Of a DNA stretch of 64,000 nucleotides, positions 42,748-53,311 are shown in pieces. Below the pieces are notes generated by a model, which saw only the letters and a program-made list of their open reading frames with translations, was not told the DNA's origin and ran no database searches. The position numbers and the translations under genes were made by a program. Numbering within the stretch: the stretch's first letter is position 1; each line of letters starts with the position of its first letter. The DNA lies in the NCBI RefSeq assembly GCF_001314995.1, contig NZ_CP012938.1, forward strand, positions 1,736,001-1,800,000, written 5' to 3'. The stretch is from Bacteroides ovatus. Lineage in GTDB: Bacteria; Bacteroidota; Bacteroidia; Bacteroidales; Bacteroidaceae.

Positions 42748-45700
42748 TTAGAAAGAAACATTGATACCTCCGGAGATGGTTCGCATAGCCGGATAACGGT
42801 AATAAGTGATACCGGTAATTCCCTGTTCAGGGTCTAGTCCCTGATTCCGGTGAATGGTAAACAGATTATCTCCTTGTACATATACCTGCACACTGCTCAA
42901 TGACAACTTACTAATCCATTGTTTGGGTAAGTTATAGGAAAGTGTCAGGTTTTTCAATCGCATATACGAATTATTCTGCAAGAAGCGAGTGGAAGCCGAG
43001 TTCCAGTTATTAGAGGTAGTACTCAAAGCAGGGACATCGGTATAGCGATTGTCGGGAGTCCATCTTCTTAGAATCTCCGTCGACCAGTCGCGACCTTCCA
43101 AACTTCCATTGTGCAGAATCATTGTAACATCACGATTGTAGATATATCCGCCGATACTGTAAGCAAAGATAGCCGAAAGATCGAATCCTTTCCAAGAAAG
43201 AGACGTATTGAATCCGCCATACACCTTCGGAAGAGACGATTTGTCAACATAATAATAGTCAGCCGAACCATAATCATTTGTTGTGACACGTTTTCCGGTC
43301 GGATTCTTATTTGCATCCACCTCATCCTTATACCACAGCGGATCTCCGTTTTCAGGATCTATCCCCGCCCACTCTATCATATAGAAATCATACACCGAAC
43401 GACCTACCTGCAACTTGTTCACACCACTTCGCGGCATATCTTTCAATGGGAGGTCTGTCACCTTATTCTTATAATGCGTCAAGTTCATACCCAGTTTCCA
43501 TACCCAACCATTCTGATTGATAATCGTTCCGTTAAGTACCATTTCTATACCTGTATTCTTCAAGGCTCCTACATTTTCGTCAATAGAACCGTATCCCAGG
43601 GAAGGAGCTATCGGACGTGAATAAAGCAGGTCTTTCGAACGACGTGTAAAGAAATCAAACGAACCGGAAAAACGGTTATTGAACAGGGAGAAGTCGATAC
43701 CTACATTAAAGTTGAGGTTTGTTTCCCATTTCAGATTCGGAGTTGCCATACGGTCGGACACTAACGCATTTTCTCCCAAATTGGAAACAATAGTATAAAG
43801 TCCTTTACTTGCATAATAAGTACCTAGGTTGTCATTTCCCTGCGCACCATAGCTCATTTTCAGAGTCAAGGCAGACAACCAGTCGGAAGTACTTGCCATA
43901 AACTCTTCCCGGTCGATACGCCAAGAAGTACCCAACGACCAGAAATTTCCCCAGCGGGTCTCCGGCGCAAAACGTGAAGAACCGTCGCGACGATAGGATG
44001 CCGAGAAGAAATATTTATTTTGATAGTCGTATAATGCTTGAGTCAGATAACCCACCAACGCATAATCGATGCGATACCCCGAACCTCCGGTCAACTGCGA
44101 ACCGACTACCAGTTCCGGCATATCAGGCTGTGCCATTTTGGAACGTGATGCTGTCAGTTCATCATAACGGTAAGAATAGGCTTCCACACCGGCAAGGACA
44201 TTAAAATGATGTTCACCGATTGTCTTGTCATACGTAGCAATATTATTCCATGTCCAAGAGAAAGTACGGGTATTCATTCGGCTGACGCCGCCGCCGTTTT
44301 CTTTAGCCGGGCCCAATTGGGGGTTCGTATAATCCAACGTATTATAATTAATCAAGTCAAAGTTAAAACTAGTCTTGAATTTCAATCCCTCAATAATCGT
44401 AGCTTCCAGAAAAGTACGACCGGAAACTTCATCTTTCATTCGTTCTGATTTGTCTAAAGGCAAAGTAGCCGGCAGATTCCAGTTTGCCATCGAACCGGAA
44501 GGACGATAAGAGCCGAAGTCATAAATGCGGTCTCCATTCTCATCCAATTTGTAACTACCGTCGGTATTCATTTCATAAATCGGATAAAATCCCGGCATGG
44601 TACGCCCTGCGGTAATCACGTTACTGGTTTTAGAGTCGGAAGAAACCGGATAGTTCTGCATAGAATGTGCAAAACTCAAATTGACTCCTCCCTTCAACCA
44701 GGAGGTCATTTCGCTGGTGATATTGGAACGAAGATTGAAACGCTGATAACCGGATTCAAGCGCAATACCTTTATCATTCAGGTATCCGGCTGAAAAGAAA
44801 TACTGATTTGCTTTTCCGCCTCCGGAAACACTTAGATTCAACTCTGTGCGAAGTGCTTGTTGTTCCATGGCGTCACTCCAGTCTGAATTCCATAATGGAC
44901 GGGCACCTGCCACCAATTTTCCATCTGTACCGACCGGTTGCGCATATTGGGGACCGTATGGATTCGGTCCACCTCCCATCAATTTCGTAACCAGGTCTTT
45001 GGATGCTTGTGCCGCAGCAGTTGCCGGAGTATAATCCGCGCTCTTGGCGTACTGATTGCGAAGTGCTTCCCAATACAATTCAAAATATTGGTCGGTACTG
45101 ACACGATCATAATCACGCACGGCACGGTTGGAACCTCCTAAGGAAGCTTTCACCTTTACCGTTGCTTTGGTATTTTGATCTCCCTGCTTGGTGGTGATAA
45201 TAATCACTCCATTCGCACCACGGGAACCGTACAAAGCAGCAGAGGCCGCATCTTTCAATACTGTCATCGAAGATATGTCATCCGGATTGATAGAGTTCAC
45301 ACTACCATCGAACGGGACACCGTCCACTACATAAAGCGGGGCGCTGGAAGCGTTGATAGATCCGATACCACGAATACGGATTTCCGCATCCGTACCTGGC
45401 TGCCCACTTGCCGCACTTGCCTGTACTCCGGATACCGTGCCCTCTAATACACGTGATATGCTGGAAGTCTGTAACTTTTCAATCTCACCTGCTTTCATCG
45501 TCGAAGCTGCTCCGGTAAAACTATACTTTTTAGCGGTAGCATAAGCTACCACCATTACTTCTTCCAGTTCCTTACTTTCCGATTCCAACGTGACATTAAT
45601 CACACTCCGGTTATTCACCGGTTGTTCCACCGTTCTCATTCCTACAAAACGGAACACTAAAGTGCCGGTCGCAGGAATCTCAATCGAATACTTTCCATCA

Positions 45701-45876
45701 ATATCGGTAATGGTGCCGGAAGATGCTCCTTTCAATTGTACGGAGACACCAGGCAAAGGTTCTCCTTCAGAAGTCACTGTGCCTGTCACGCGTTTCTCCT
45801 GCTGTGCTTCCGCATATACTATATTTCCTGCAAAAAGCAGAAGAGACACGACTAATAAACGTAAATAGATTCTCAT
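42748..45876 (-). CDS. SusC/RagA TonB-linked transporter (second pair)
   Basis: The 1042-aa receptor has a signal peptide (cleavage near AEAQ), a carboxypeptidase-regulatory-like domain (about 28-105, VTGTVTSEGEPLPGVSVQLKG), and a plug with ELEEVMVVAYATAKKYSFTGAAS (a SusC motif variant). SAALYGSRGANGVIIITTKQG and a 22-strand barrel ending in TISGGINVSF follow. It lacks the STN domain of the other SusC (18094-21348), consistent with no ECF/FecR pair nearby. It works with the SusD of the next gene. Substrate unknown. Confidence 0.95.
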   Translation of the reverse strand: MRIYLRLLVVSLLLFAGNIVYAEAQQEKRVTGTVTSEGEPLPGVSVQLKGASSGTITDIDGKYSIEIPATGTLVFRFVGMRTVEQPVNNRSVINVTLESESKELEEVMVVAYATAKKYSFTGAASTMKAGEIEKLQTSSISRVLEGTVSGVQASAASGQPGTDAEIRIRGIGSINASSAPLYVVDGVPFDGSVNSINPDDISSMTVLKDAASAALYGSRGANGVIIITTKQGDQNTKATVKVKASLGGSNRAVRDYDRVSTDQYFELYWEALRNQYAKSADYTPATAAAQASKDLVTKLMGGGPNPYGPQYAQPVGTDGKLVAGARPLWNSDWSDAMEQQALRTELNLSVSGGGKANQYFFSAGYLNDKGIALESGYQRFNLRSNITSEMTSWLKGGVNLSFAHSMQNYPVSSDSKTSNVITAGRTMPGFYPIYEMNTDGSYKLDENGDRIYDFGSYRPSGSMANWNLPATLPLDKSERMKDEVSGRTFLEATIIEGLKFKTSFNFDLINYNTLDYTNPQLGPAKENGGGVSRMNTRTFSWTWNNIATYDKTIGEHHFNVLAGVEAYSYRYDELTASRSKMAQPDMPELVVGSQLTGGSGYRIDYALVGYLTQALYDYQNKYFFSASYRRDGSSRFAPETRWGNFWSLGTSWRIDREEFMASTSDWLSALTLKMSYGAQGNDNLGTYYASKGLYTIVSNLGENALVSDRMATPNLKWETNLNFNVGIDFSLFNNRFSGSFDFFTRRSKDLLYSRPIAPSLGYGSIDENVGALKNTGIEMVLNGTIINQNGWVWKLGMNLTHYKNKVTDLPLKDMPRSGVNKLQVGRSVYDFYMIEWAGIDPENGDPLWYKDEVDANKNPTGKRVTTNDYGSADYYYVDKSSLPKVYGGFNTSLSWKGFDLSAIFAYSIGGYIYNRDVTMILHNGSLEGRDWSTEILRRWTPDNRYTDVPALSTTSNNWNSASTRFLQNNSYMRLKNLTLSYNLPKQWISKLSLSSVQVYVQGDNLFTIHRNQGLDPEQGITGITYYRYPAMRTISGGINVSF

Positions 45877-46033
45877 AATTTTGTGGCTTAAGATTTATTT
45901 GCTTGTTGTAACTAACAGTACATTGAACTTTTTTGTTTAGGAAACGAAACATTTTTTAGAAGATTGCTAGTATAAATCAACGAAAGATAGTACATTCGTG
46001 AAACTAAAAATATCTATACCAACAAAGAACCAC

Positions 46034-47143
46034 ATGGGGAAACGGGTTATTCTATATCTTTTTCTGTTATTTTCACTGTCCTTACAGGCGCAGACTGAAG
46101 AGAAAGTCTCTTTAGGCAACGATAGTACAGAAGTAGATTCCACAACAACCACCAAGCCAAGTGCTTTTAAAAGAGCGATCAAGAAGTTTATGAACTTCAG
46201 TGATTTCGATACGCTCTATATCAGTCCCAACCGTTATAACTATGCGCTGATGGTTACTCATTTCAGCAACTTTGAGTATTATTCTATCACCAGTGAATTG
46301 CCGCAGCCACAGAAACTTAGTTTTTCTCCCAACCCGCACAACAAGATAGGATTGTATTTCGGCTGGCGATGGATTTTCCTGGGATGGTCTGTAGATGTGA
46401 ACGATATTTTCAAAAAAGGTACCCGAAAGAACAGAGGAACAGAATTCGATCTTAGCCTATACAGTTCCAAACTGGGTGTGGATATCTTCTATCGCCGCAC
46501 TGGTAATGATTACAAAATACATAAAATCAGAGGATTTTCAGACGATATCCCCTCTAACTATTCCGAAGATTTCAGCGGAATAAAGGTAGATATCAAAGGA
46601 CTGAATCTATATTATATCTTCAATAACCGTAAATTCTCCTATCCTGCCGCATTCAGTCAGTCCACTAATCAACGACGCAATGCAGGTACATTTATTGCAG
46701 GTTTTTCCATTTCAAAGCATCATCTCGACTTCGACTATACAGCACTTCCGGGGTTTATCCAGGAGGCGATGAATCCTGCCATGAAAGTCAAGAATATTAA
46801 ATACACCAATGCCAATATCAGTTTCGGCTACGCCTACAATTGGGTCTTTGCCCGCAACTGTCTGGCATGCCTGTCTCTCACCCCTGCCATTGCCTACAAA
46901 GCTTCCGATGTGGACGCAGAAACAAATGAAGCAAAAGCATGGTACGGTAAATTCAATCTGGATTTTCTGGTTCGTGCAGGGATTGTCTACAACACCGGAA
47001 AGTATTATGTAGGTACTTCTTTTGTTGGGAAAAACTACAATTATCATCGCAACAATTTCTCTGTAGACAATGGATTCGGTACTCTCCAAATATATGCCGG
47101 ATTCAACTTCAACACCCGCAAAGAATACAGGAAAAAGAAATAA
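46034..47143 (+). CDS. DUF4421 family probable outer-membrane protein
   Basis: The 369-aa protein has a signal peptide (VILYLFLLFSLSLQAQ) and then the DUF4421 pattern FSDFDTLYISPNRYNYALMVTHFSNFEYYSI, with many aromatic beta-strands and a final strand YAGFNFNTRKEYRKKK. It is likely a beta-barrel of unknown function. A frame 12 codons longer begins at GTG (45998), but the ATG at 46034 starts the signal peptide properly. It is divergent from the SusC gene and stands alone. Confidence 0.8.
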   Translation: MGKRVILYLFLLFSLSLQAQTEEKVSLGNDSTEVDSTTTTKPSAFKRAIKKFMNFSDFDTLYISPNRYNYALMVTHFSNFEYYSITSELPQPQKLSFSPNPHNKIGLYFGWRWIFLGWSVDVNDIFKKGTRKNRGTEFDLSLYSSKLGVDIFYRRTGNDYKIHKIRGFSDDIPSNYSEDFSGIKVDIKGLNLYYIFNNRKFSYPAAFSQSTNQRRNAGTFIAGFSISKHHLDFDYTALPGFIQEAMNPAMKVKNIKYTNANISFGYAYNWVFARNCLACLSLTPAIAYKASDVDAETNEAKAWYGKFNLDFLVRAGIVYNTGKYYVGTSFVGKNYNYHRNNFSVDNGFGTLQIYAGFNFNTRKEYRKKK

Positions 47144-47169
47144 TACCACAGAAACTAGAAATCATCAAC

Positions 47170-47199
47170 TTGCTTATCCAAAGAATCTTTGTACATTTG
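47170..47199 (+). promoter_or_regulatory. Promoter of the biotin operon
   Basis: TTG (47170-47172) and TACATTTG (47192-47199) with 19 bp between them, matching the Bacteroides consensus. Transcription should start near 47205. No BirA-type operator was recognised. Confidence 0.75.
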
Positions 47200-47231
47200 C
47201 CACGTTCTAACGAACAAAAGTAAAAAAATCA

Positions 47232-47420
47232 ATGAAGCAACAACGCCACATACAGACCACACGCACGCTCCTTTCCCGCTTTCGCTACTGGGGAAGAAAG
47301 AACTATGCTGCCTTTGCAAGTATGGGACGTGAATTCCAAATCGGTCATCTGCATATCAATGTAGTAGACGTTGCTCTTCGTAAGCAGAATGCTGCACAAA
47401 CTATCCCTTATCATACATTT
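47232..47420 (+). other. In-frame 63-codon leader before BioB, WxRKxYA motif
   Basis: The bioBA frame stays open for 63 codons upstream of the conserved BioB start, beginning with an ATG at 47232 preceded by A-rich DNA (a common Bacteroides initiation context) and about 27 nt after the predicted transcription start. It contains [19 protein letters not shown] followed by [17 protein letters not shown] recall the same pattern (W-x-R-K-x-Y-A-x-F-x-S) at the N-termini of Bacteroides vitamin-type TonB receptors, unverified. It may be a translated N-terminal extension or a regulatory leader. Confidence 0.5.
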
Positions 47421-49646
47421 ATGACACTTCAGGAAATCAAAGACCAAGTGTTGGCGGGTATCGACATATCACCCGACCAAGCTGCTTGGCTAGCCAACAT
47501 GGCTGACAGCGAGGCGCTTTATGCCGCCGCGCATGAGATTACCGTCGCGCGTGCTTCGCACGAGTTCGACATGTGTTCCATCATCAACGCCAAGTCCGGC
47601 CGATGTCCGGAAAACTGCAAATGGTGTGCACAATCCTCCCACTACCAGACTAAAGCCGAGATTTACGATCTCCTTCCCGCTGAAGAATGTCTTCGACAGG
47701 CCCAATACAACGAAGCCCAGGACGTCAACCGATTCTCCCTCGTTACCAGCGGACGAAAACCATCTCCCAAACAGATTACCCAACTTTGCGATACAGTCCA
47801 CTATATGCGTCGACATTCGTCGATTCAACTTTGTGCTTCTCTGGGACTGCTCAATGAAGAAGAATTGCGTTCCCTGCATGAAGCGGGAATCACCCGTTAT
47901 CACTGTAATCTGGAAACTGCCCCGTCTTATTTTTCCAAACTCTGCTCTACGCATACGCAAGAACAGAAACTGGCTACTCTCGATGCAGCCCGTCGTGTAG
48001 GCATGGATATCTGTTGCGGAGGTATCATCGGCATGGGAGAAACGATGGAACAACGGATTGAATTTGCTTTCACATTGGCAGAACTGAATGTTCAATCCAT
48101 ACCTATCAACCTGCTTAGTCCGATTCCGGGAACTCCACTGGAAAACGAGCAGCCTCTAAGCGAAGAAGAAATACTTAAAACCATCGCACTCTTTCGTTTT
48201 ATCAATCCGACCGCTTTTCTGCGTTTTGCCGGAGGACGTTCACAACTTTCTTCCGAAGCGATGCACAAGGCATTATATATCGGAATTAACTCGGCTATCG
48301 TAGGCGACCTATTGACAACACTCGGCTCCAAAGTATCGGAAGACAAAAAGATGATTCAGGAAGAAGGCTATCATTTCGCCGATTCCCAATTTGATCGCGA
48401 GCACATCTGGCATCCGTATACTTCGACTACCGATCCGCTTCCTGTCTACAAAGTAAAACGGGCAGACGGCGCTACCATTACCCTCGAAGACGGACGAACG
48501 CTCATTGACGGAATGTCTTCCTGGTGGTGTGCAGTGCATGGATATAATCATCCGGTATTAAATCAGGCGGCAAAAGAACAATTAGATAAAATGTCTCATG
48601 TCATGTTCGGAGGACTGACGCATGATCCGGCCATTGAACTGGGGAAATTGTTATTGCCTTTGGTTCCTTCCTCCATGCAGAAAATATTCTATGCTGACTC
48701 CGGTTCGGTAGCCGTAGAAGTGGCACTGAAAATGGCTGTACAATATTGGTATGCAGCAGGAAAACCGGAAAAGAACAATTTCGTGACTATCCGTTCCGGC
48801 TATCACGGTGATACGTGGAATGCCATGTCTGTATGTGATCCGGTGACGGGTATGCACAGTCTTTTCGGTTCGGCATTGCCTGTACGTTATTTTGTCCCGT
48901 CCCCCACTTCCCGGTTCGACGGAGAATGGAATCCGAAAGATATACTACCTCTACAAGAGATGATTGAAAAACATTCAAAAGAGTTGGCGGCGCTTATTCT
49001 AGAACCGGTGGTACAGGGAGCAGGCGGGATGTGGTTTTATCATCCGCAGTACCTACGTGAAGCAGAAAAGCTTTGCCGGAAGCACGATATTCTTCTTATT
49101 TTCGATGAGATAGCAACGGGATTCGGACGAACCGGTAAACTTTTTGCTTGGGAACATGCCGGAGTAGAACCGGATATAATGTGTATCGGTAAAGCACTGA
49201 CCGGAGGATATATGACACTTTCTGCTGTATTGACCAGCAACCGGATAGCAGATACAATCTCTAACCACGCACCGGGAGCTTTTATGCACGGACCTACATT
49301 TATGGGGAATCCACTTGCGTGTGCAGTGGCTTGCGCTTCCGTTCGCCTGCTGCTCGAATCCGGTTGGCAAGAGAATGTGAAGCGAATCGAAACTCAACTG
49401 AAAGAAGAACTGGCTCCTGCACGGGAATTTCCGGAAGTGGCTGATGTACGAATACTCGGAGCCATCGGAGTCATTGAGATGAAACGTCCGGTAAATATGG
49501 CCTATATGCAACGAAGATTTGTGGAAGAAAGAATCTGGGTACGTCCCTTTGGCAAGCTGGTATATCTGATGCCGCCTTTCATCATCACTTCGGAACAATT
49601 AAGCGAACTGACTTCCGGCTTACTTAAAGTTATTCAAAAAAGATGA
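47421..49646 (+). CDS. bioB/bioA: Fused biotin synthase and DAPA aminotransferase (BioB-BioA)
   Basis: A 741-aa fusion of two biotin enzymes. The N-terminal half (about 1-320) is BioB, a radical-SAM sulfur inserter with the cluster motif CPENCKWC and the conserved cysteines and [19 protein letters not shown]. The C-terminal half is BioA, the PLP aminotransferase making 7,8-diaminopelargonate, with [18 protein letters not shown], the [13 protein letters not shown] motif and the PLP lysine in [16 protein letters not shown]. Both active sites look complete. It starts the operon bioBA-F-G-C-D. The start at 47421 is where BioB homology begins; an in-frame start at 47232 is discussed separately. 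Confidence 0.95.
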   Translation: MTLQEIKDQVLAGIDISPDQAAWLANMADSEALYAAAHEITVARASHEFDMCSIINAKSGRCPENCKWCAQSSHYQTKAEIYDLLPAEECLRQAQYNEAQDVNRFSLVTSGRKPSPKQITQLCDTVHYMRRHSSIQLCASLGLLNEEELRSLHEAGITRYHCNLETAPSYFSKLCSTHTQEQKLATLDAARRVGMDICCGGIIGMGETMEQRIEFAFTLAELNVQSIPINLLSPIPGTPLENEQPLSEEEILKTIALFRFINPTAFLRFAGGRSQLSSEAMHKALYIGINSAIVGDLLTTLGSKVSEDKKMIQEEGYHFADSQFDREHIWHPYTSTTDPLPVYKVKRADGATITLEDGRTLIDGMSSWWCAVHGYNHPVLNQAAKEQLDKMSHVMFGGLTHDPAIELGKLLLPLVPSSMQKIFYADSGSVAVEVALKMAVQYWYAAGKPEKNNFVTIRSGYHGDTWNAMSVCDPVTGMHSLFGSALPVRYFVPSPTSRFDGEWNPKDILPLQEMIEKHSKELAALILEPVVQGAGGMWFYHPQYLREAEKLCRKHDILLIFDEIATGFGRTGKLFAWEHAGVEPDIMCIGKALTGGYMTLSAVLTSNRIADTISNHAPGAFMHGPTFMGNPLACAVACASVRLLLESGWQENVKRIETQLKEELAPAREFPEVADVRILGAIGVIEMKRPVNMAYMQRRFVEERIWVRPFGKLVYLMPPFIITSEQLSELTSGLLKVIQKR

Positions 49647-49687
49647 CAGATAAGAAGAATATTACCAGATTTTCACCCAAGAATCTG

Positions 49688-49769
49688 TTCCTCGGTGAGC
49701 AAAAGGGTGTTCCTCGGTGAGGAACGGGCCTTTCCTCACCGAGGAAGGATGCCTTGGTCGGTGAGAAAC
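49688..49769. repeat. Nested inverted-repeat cluster, TTCCTCGGTGAG type
   Basis: Four copies of a GGTGAG core in 82 bp: TTCCTCGGTGAG (49688-49699), TTCCTCGGTGAGGAA (49710-49724), its exact inverted copy TTCCTCACCGAGGAA (49732-49746), and TTGGTCGGTGAG (49754-49765). The two central 15-mers form a perfect hairpin with a 7-nt loop, and each is itself nearly palindromic. It lies between bioBA and bioF, so it could separate expression of the first gene from the rest. Confidence 0.9.
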
Positions 49770-49867
49770 TTTCGGGATACTTCTTTAGACAATAAACATC
49801 TTATAGACAACTGATTACGCTTTCAACCATCCATATATCGAATACTTATTACTTAAAACAATAATTC

Positions 49868-51022
49868 ATGACATTAGAACATATAAACCAGGAACTCCAG
49901 ACCTTGAAAGAGAAAAAGAACTACCGTTCTCTCCCACCGCTTATTCACGAAGGACGAGATGTTCTGCTGAACGGACAACGAATGTTGAACCTATCTTCTA
50001 ATGATTATCTCGGGCTGTCCAATGACATTTCATTGAGGAAGGAATTCTTAAAAACACTCACCCCTGAAACATTCCTGCCTACTTCCTCCTCTTCCCGGTT
50101 ACTGACCGGCAATTTTAGTGACTATCAGAAGTTGGAGCAACAGCTAGCCACGATGTTCGGAACGGAAAGTGCACTTATATTCAATAGTGGTTATCATGCC
50201 AATACAGGAATACTTCCTGCCATTTGCAATACTCACACACTGATTCTTGCCGACAAGCTAGTGCATGCAAGCCTGATAGACGGAATTAAATTATCATCAG
50301 CTAAATGTATTCGGTATCGTCACAATGATATTTCCCAGTTGCAACGACTGATTGCTGAAAATCATAACGCTTATGAGCAGCTTATTATTGTTACCGAAAG
50401 TATCTTCAGCATGGATGGCGATGAAGCTGATCTTCCCGCTCTCATTCAACTCAAAAAGAGTTATTCCAATGTTCTTCTTTATGTAGATGAGGCTCATGCT
50501 TTTGGTGTACGAGGAAAAAAAGGATTAGGATGTGCCGAAGAACAGGACTGTATCAACGATATAGACTTTTTAGTAGGAACATTCGGAAAAGCCATTGCTT
50601 CGGCAGGTGCCTATATTGTCTGTCGGCAACTCATTCGGGAATATCTTATTAATAAAATGCGCACGTTTATATTCACCACCGCACTTCCTCCTATCAATAT
50701 CCAGTGGACTTCGTGGATGTTAGAACGCCTTTCAGCTTTACAACATAAGAGGGCTCACCTGCTACAAATCAGTGAAAAGCTAAAGGTAGCCCTTACAGCC
50801 AAAGGATATAATTGCCCATCGGTGAGCCATATTGTACCTATGATTATAGGAGCCAGTGAAGATACCATATTGAAAGCAGAAGAACTCCAGCGCAAAGGAT
50901 TCTATGCATTGCCCGTCCGTCCGCCTACCGTACCCGACGGAACTTCACGTATCCGTTTTTCACTGACAGCGGACATCACTGAACATGAAATTGACCAACT
51001 CATCAAATTGATAAACGAATGA
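49868..51022 (+). CDS. bioF: 8-amino-7-oxononanoate synthase BioF
   Basis: The 384-aa PLP enzyme joins pimeloyl-ACP and alanine. It shows LNLSSNDYLGLSND, the pocket LIFNSGYHANTGILPA, the Asp motif YVDEAHAFGVRGKKGLG, and the PLP lysine in GTFGKAIASAGAYI. It ends with RPPTVPDGTSRIRFSLTADITEHEID. Length is normal for the family. It overlaps bioG by 4 bp (51019-51022), so the two are translationally coupled. It is 221 bp downstream of bioBA, past an inverted-repeat cluster. Confidence 0.95.
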   Translation: MTLEHINQELQTLKEKKNYRSLPPLIHEGRDVLLNGQRMLNLSSNDYLGLSNDISLRKEFLKTLTPETFLPTSSSSRLLTGNFSDYQKLEQQLATMFGTESALIFNSGYHANTGILPAICNTHTLILADKLVHASLIDGIKLSSAKCIRYRHNDISQLQRLIAENHNAYEQLIIVTESIFSMDGDEADLPALIQLKKSYSNVLLYVDEAHAFGVRGKKGLGCAEEQDCINDIDFLVGTFGKAIASAGAYIVCRQLIREYLINKMRTFIFTTALPPINIQWTSWMLERLSALQHKRAHLLQISEKLKVALTAKGYNCPSVSHIVPMIIGASEDTILKAEELQRKGFYALPVRPPTVPDGTSRIRFSLTADITEHEIDQLIKLINE

Positions 51023-51681
51023 AGCAGCATTTTATCATAAAGAATAATCAGAAGCATCTATTGCTTTTCTTCGCCGGTTGGGGGATGGACGAAACTCCTT
51101 TCCTGACCATTCATCCTACAGATAAGGACTGGATGATTTGCTATGATTACCGTTCATTAGCATTTGATACCGACTTATTAGAAACCTATTCCCAGATTAC
51201 ACTTATCGCCTGGTCGATGGGAGTCTGGGCAGCTTCGCAAATCATGAAGCAGTACCCACATCTGCCTGTCTCCCAAAGTATCGCCATCAACGGCACCCTC
51301 TACCCCATACACGAAACCAAAGGTATCGCTCACTCTATTTTCGATGGCACACTTCAAGGGCTGAATGAACAAACCTTGCAAAAATTTCAAAGAAGAATGT
51401 GTGGTTCAATAGCTGACTATAAAACTTTTCAAACCATATCCCCCCAGCGTCCGATGGAAGAACTCAAAGAAGAACTTGCCGCTATACAACAACAATATTT
51501 ATCATTGCCGCCCTCTGATTTTAAATGGCAAAAAGCTATCATAGGAAAAGGCGACCGCATTTTCCTCCCGGATAACCAATATTTGGCATGGGAAAACCAA
51601 GTGGACTCTCTTGAACAAGTGGAAGCGGCACATTACCAACAAGAGCTTTTTAACACGATACTCATGCAGCCGGAGAACTGA
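51019..51681 (+). CDS. bioG: Pimeloyl-ACP methyl esterase BioG (DUF452)
   Basis: The 220-aa alpha/beta-hydrolase-like protein starts with LLLFFAGWGMDETPF and has the nucleophile elbow LIAWSMGVWAA (Ser in WSMG), both marks of BioG/DUF452. It cleaves the methyl ester of pimeloyl-ACP methyl ester, closing the BioC-dependent pimelate route. Bacteroidetes use it in place of BioH. It overlaps bioF and precedes bioC, which makes the methyl ester. The functional call is strong from family and context together. Confidence 0.9.
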   Translation: MKQHFIIKNNQKHLLLFFAGWGMDETPFLTIHPTDKDWMICYDYRSLAFDTDLLETYSQITLIAWSMGVWAASQIMKQYPHLPVSQSIAINGTLYPIHETKGIAHSIFDGTLQGLNEQTLQKFQRRMCGSIADYKTFQTISPQRPMEELKEELAAIQQQYLSLPPSDFKWQKAIIGKGDRIFLPDNQYLAWENQVDSLEQVEAAHYQQELFNTILMQPEN

Positions 51682-51745
51682 TGCATCCATCATTTTAAAA
51701 TAAAGTGATTATCAAGTATATCAGCCTATTAAATAAATATCGATT

Positions 51746-52612
51746 ATGAATAAACGACTAATCGCAGAACGTTTTTCAAAAGCTATCACTACCTATCCAA
51801 AGGAAGCAAACGTGCAACGGCAAATAGCAGGTAAAATGATTCGTTTGCTTACAGAACACATACCTTCTCCCTGTTCGAAAGTAATTGAATTTGGCTGCGG
51901 AACCGGTATTTACTCCCGTATGCTGCTCCAAGCCCTCCGTCCGGAAGAGTTATTACTTAATGACCTTTGCCCCGATATGAAATATTGCTGTGAGGACTTA
52001 TTAATGAAGAAGCAGGTTTCTTTTCTTCCGGGAGATGCCGAAACAGTCTCTTTCCCCACCGAAAGTACATTGATAACTTCCTGCTCCGCCTTGCAATGGT
52101 TCGAATCACCGGAAAACTTTTTCGAAAGGTGTAATACCCTACTCAATAATCAGGGTTATTTTGCTTTTAGCACTTTTGGAAAAGAAAACATGAAAGAAAT
52201 ACGCGAACTTACCGGCAACGGACTTCCTTATCGTTCACGGGAAGAGCTCGAAGTAGCTTTGTCACCCCATTTTGACATACTGTATTCAGAAGAAGAGCTT
52301 ATCCCGCTTTCGTTCGAAGACCCGATAAAAGTACTATATCACTTGAAGCAAACCGGAGTCAATGGCTTATCAACGCAATCCTCTCCTACCGGAAAACAAG
52401 AGAACGATTTGTGTTCATCAGACAACAATTCAAAGAATAATTCAAGAACTAATTCTAAGAACAATTCTAAGAACAATCTCCCCCAACAACAGTGGACTCG
52501 TCGTGACTTGCAACTCTTCTGTGAACGTTACACGCAGGAATTTACTCAGGGCACTTCTGTGTCCTTAACATATCACCCTATTTATATCATCGCAAAAAAG
52601 AAAAAAGTATGA
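51746..52612 (+). CDS. bioC: Malonyl-ACP O-methyltransferase BioC
   Basis: The 288-aa SAM-dependent methyltransferase has the SAM motif [15 protein letters not shown] near residue 42 and the BioC pattern [18 protein letters not shown]. It methylates malonyl-ACP to start pimelate synthesis. An unusual Asn/Ser/Lys-rich stretch at about residues 222-246 ([20 protein letters not shown]) is built on 12-bp tandem DNA repeats at 52451-52474 and is probably a flexible insert. The C-terminal helix resumes normal family sequence ([17 protein letters not shown]). It overlaps bioD by 4 bp. Confidence 0.92.
   Translation: MNKRLIAERFSKAITTYPKEANVQRQIAGKMIRLLTEHIPSPCSKVIEFGCGTGIYSRMLLQALRPEELLLNDLCPDMKYCCEDLLMKKQVSFLPGDAETVSFPTESTLITSCSALQWFESPENFFERCNTLLNNQGYFAFSTFGKENMKEIRELTGNGLPYRSREELEVALSPHFDILYSEEELIPLSFEDPIKVLYHLKQTGVNGLSTQSSPTGKQENDLCSSDNNSKNNSRTNSKNNSKNNLPQQQWTRRDLQLFCERYTQEFTQGTSVSLTYHPIYIIAKKKKV
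52451..52474 (+). repeat. 12-bp tandem repeat inside bioC
   Basis: AATTCTAAGAAC occurs twice in exact tandem and degenerate copies precede it (from about 52427). It encodes the NSKN repeat of BioC and keeps the reading frame, so copy-number change by slippage would leave the gene intact. Confidence 0.85.
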
Positions 52613-53262
52613 AACAGAATGTATATTTCGTAAGCGGTATCGACACTGATGCCGGAAAAAGCTATGCCACCGGCTTTCTAGCTCGTGAATGGAACAAGAA
52701 CGGGCATCGCACCATCACCCAGAAATTTATTCAAACGGGAAATGTAGGTCATTCCGAAGATATTGACCTACATCGGCAAATCATGGGAATCCCTTTCACC
52801 AAAGAAGACCAAGAGGGACTAACCATGCCGGAGATTTTCTCTTATCCCGCCTCTCCGCATCTTGCTTCCCAGCTGGATAACCGCCCCATCGACTTTGATA
52901 AAATAAAACGTGCGACCGAAGAATTGAGTGAACGGTATGACTCTGTTTTACTTGAAGGAGCAGGCGGCCTTATGGTTCCCCTGACAACTGAACTTTTAAC
53001 CATTGACTACATCGTCCAAGAAAAATATCCGCTTATCTTTGTTACTTCGGGCAAACTGGGGAGTATCAATCATACCCTGCTTAGTCTCGAAGCAATACAA
53101 AAACGCGGCATTGTACTAGATACCGTATTATATAATTTATATCCTACCGTAGAAGACAAGACGATTCAGAATGATACAATGGAATTTATCCGGACCTGGC
53201 TGAAAAAGTATTTTCCGGAAACGAAGTTTATACTGGTTCCGGAAATAAAAAAGAATCTATAG
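52609..53262 (+). CDS. bioD: Dethiobiotin synthetase BioD
   Basis: The 217-aa ATP-dependent enzyme closes the ureido ring of dethiobiotin. The P-loop variant [13 protein letters not shown] near residue 10, QTGN in KFIQTGNVG, and the substrate motif [12 protein letters not shown] are present. It is the last gene of the operon and is followed by a strong intrinsic terminator. Length is normal and all key residues look intact. Confidence 0.95.
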   Translation: MKQNVYFVSGIDTDAGKSYATGFLAREWNKNGHRTITQKFIQTGNVGHSEDIDLHRQIMGIPFTKEDQEGLTMPEIFSYPASPHLASQLDNRPIDFDKIKRATEELSERYDSVLLEGAGGLMVPLTTELLTIDYIVQEKYPLIFVTSGKLGSINHTLLSLEAIQKRGIVLDTVLYNLYPTVEDKTIQNDTMEFIRTWLKKYFPETKFILVPEIKKNL

Positions 53263-53311
53263 AAAAGTAATCACCGACTACTTTCACTCAACAACAATCG
53301 TACTCTTTTGT

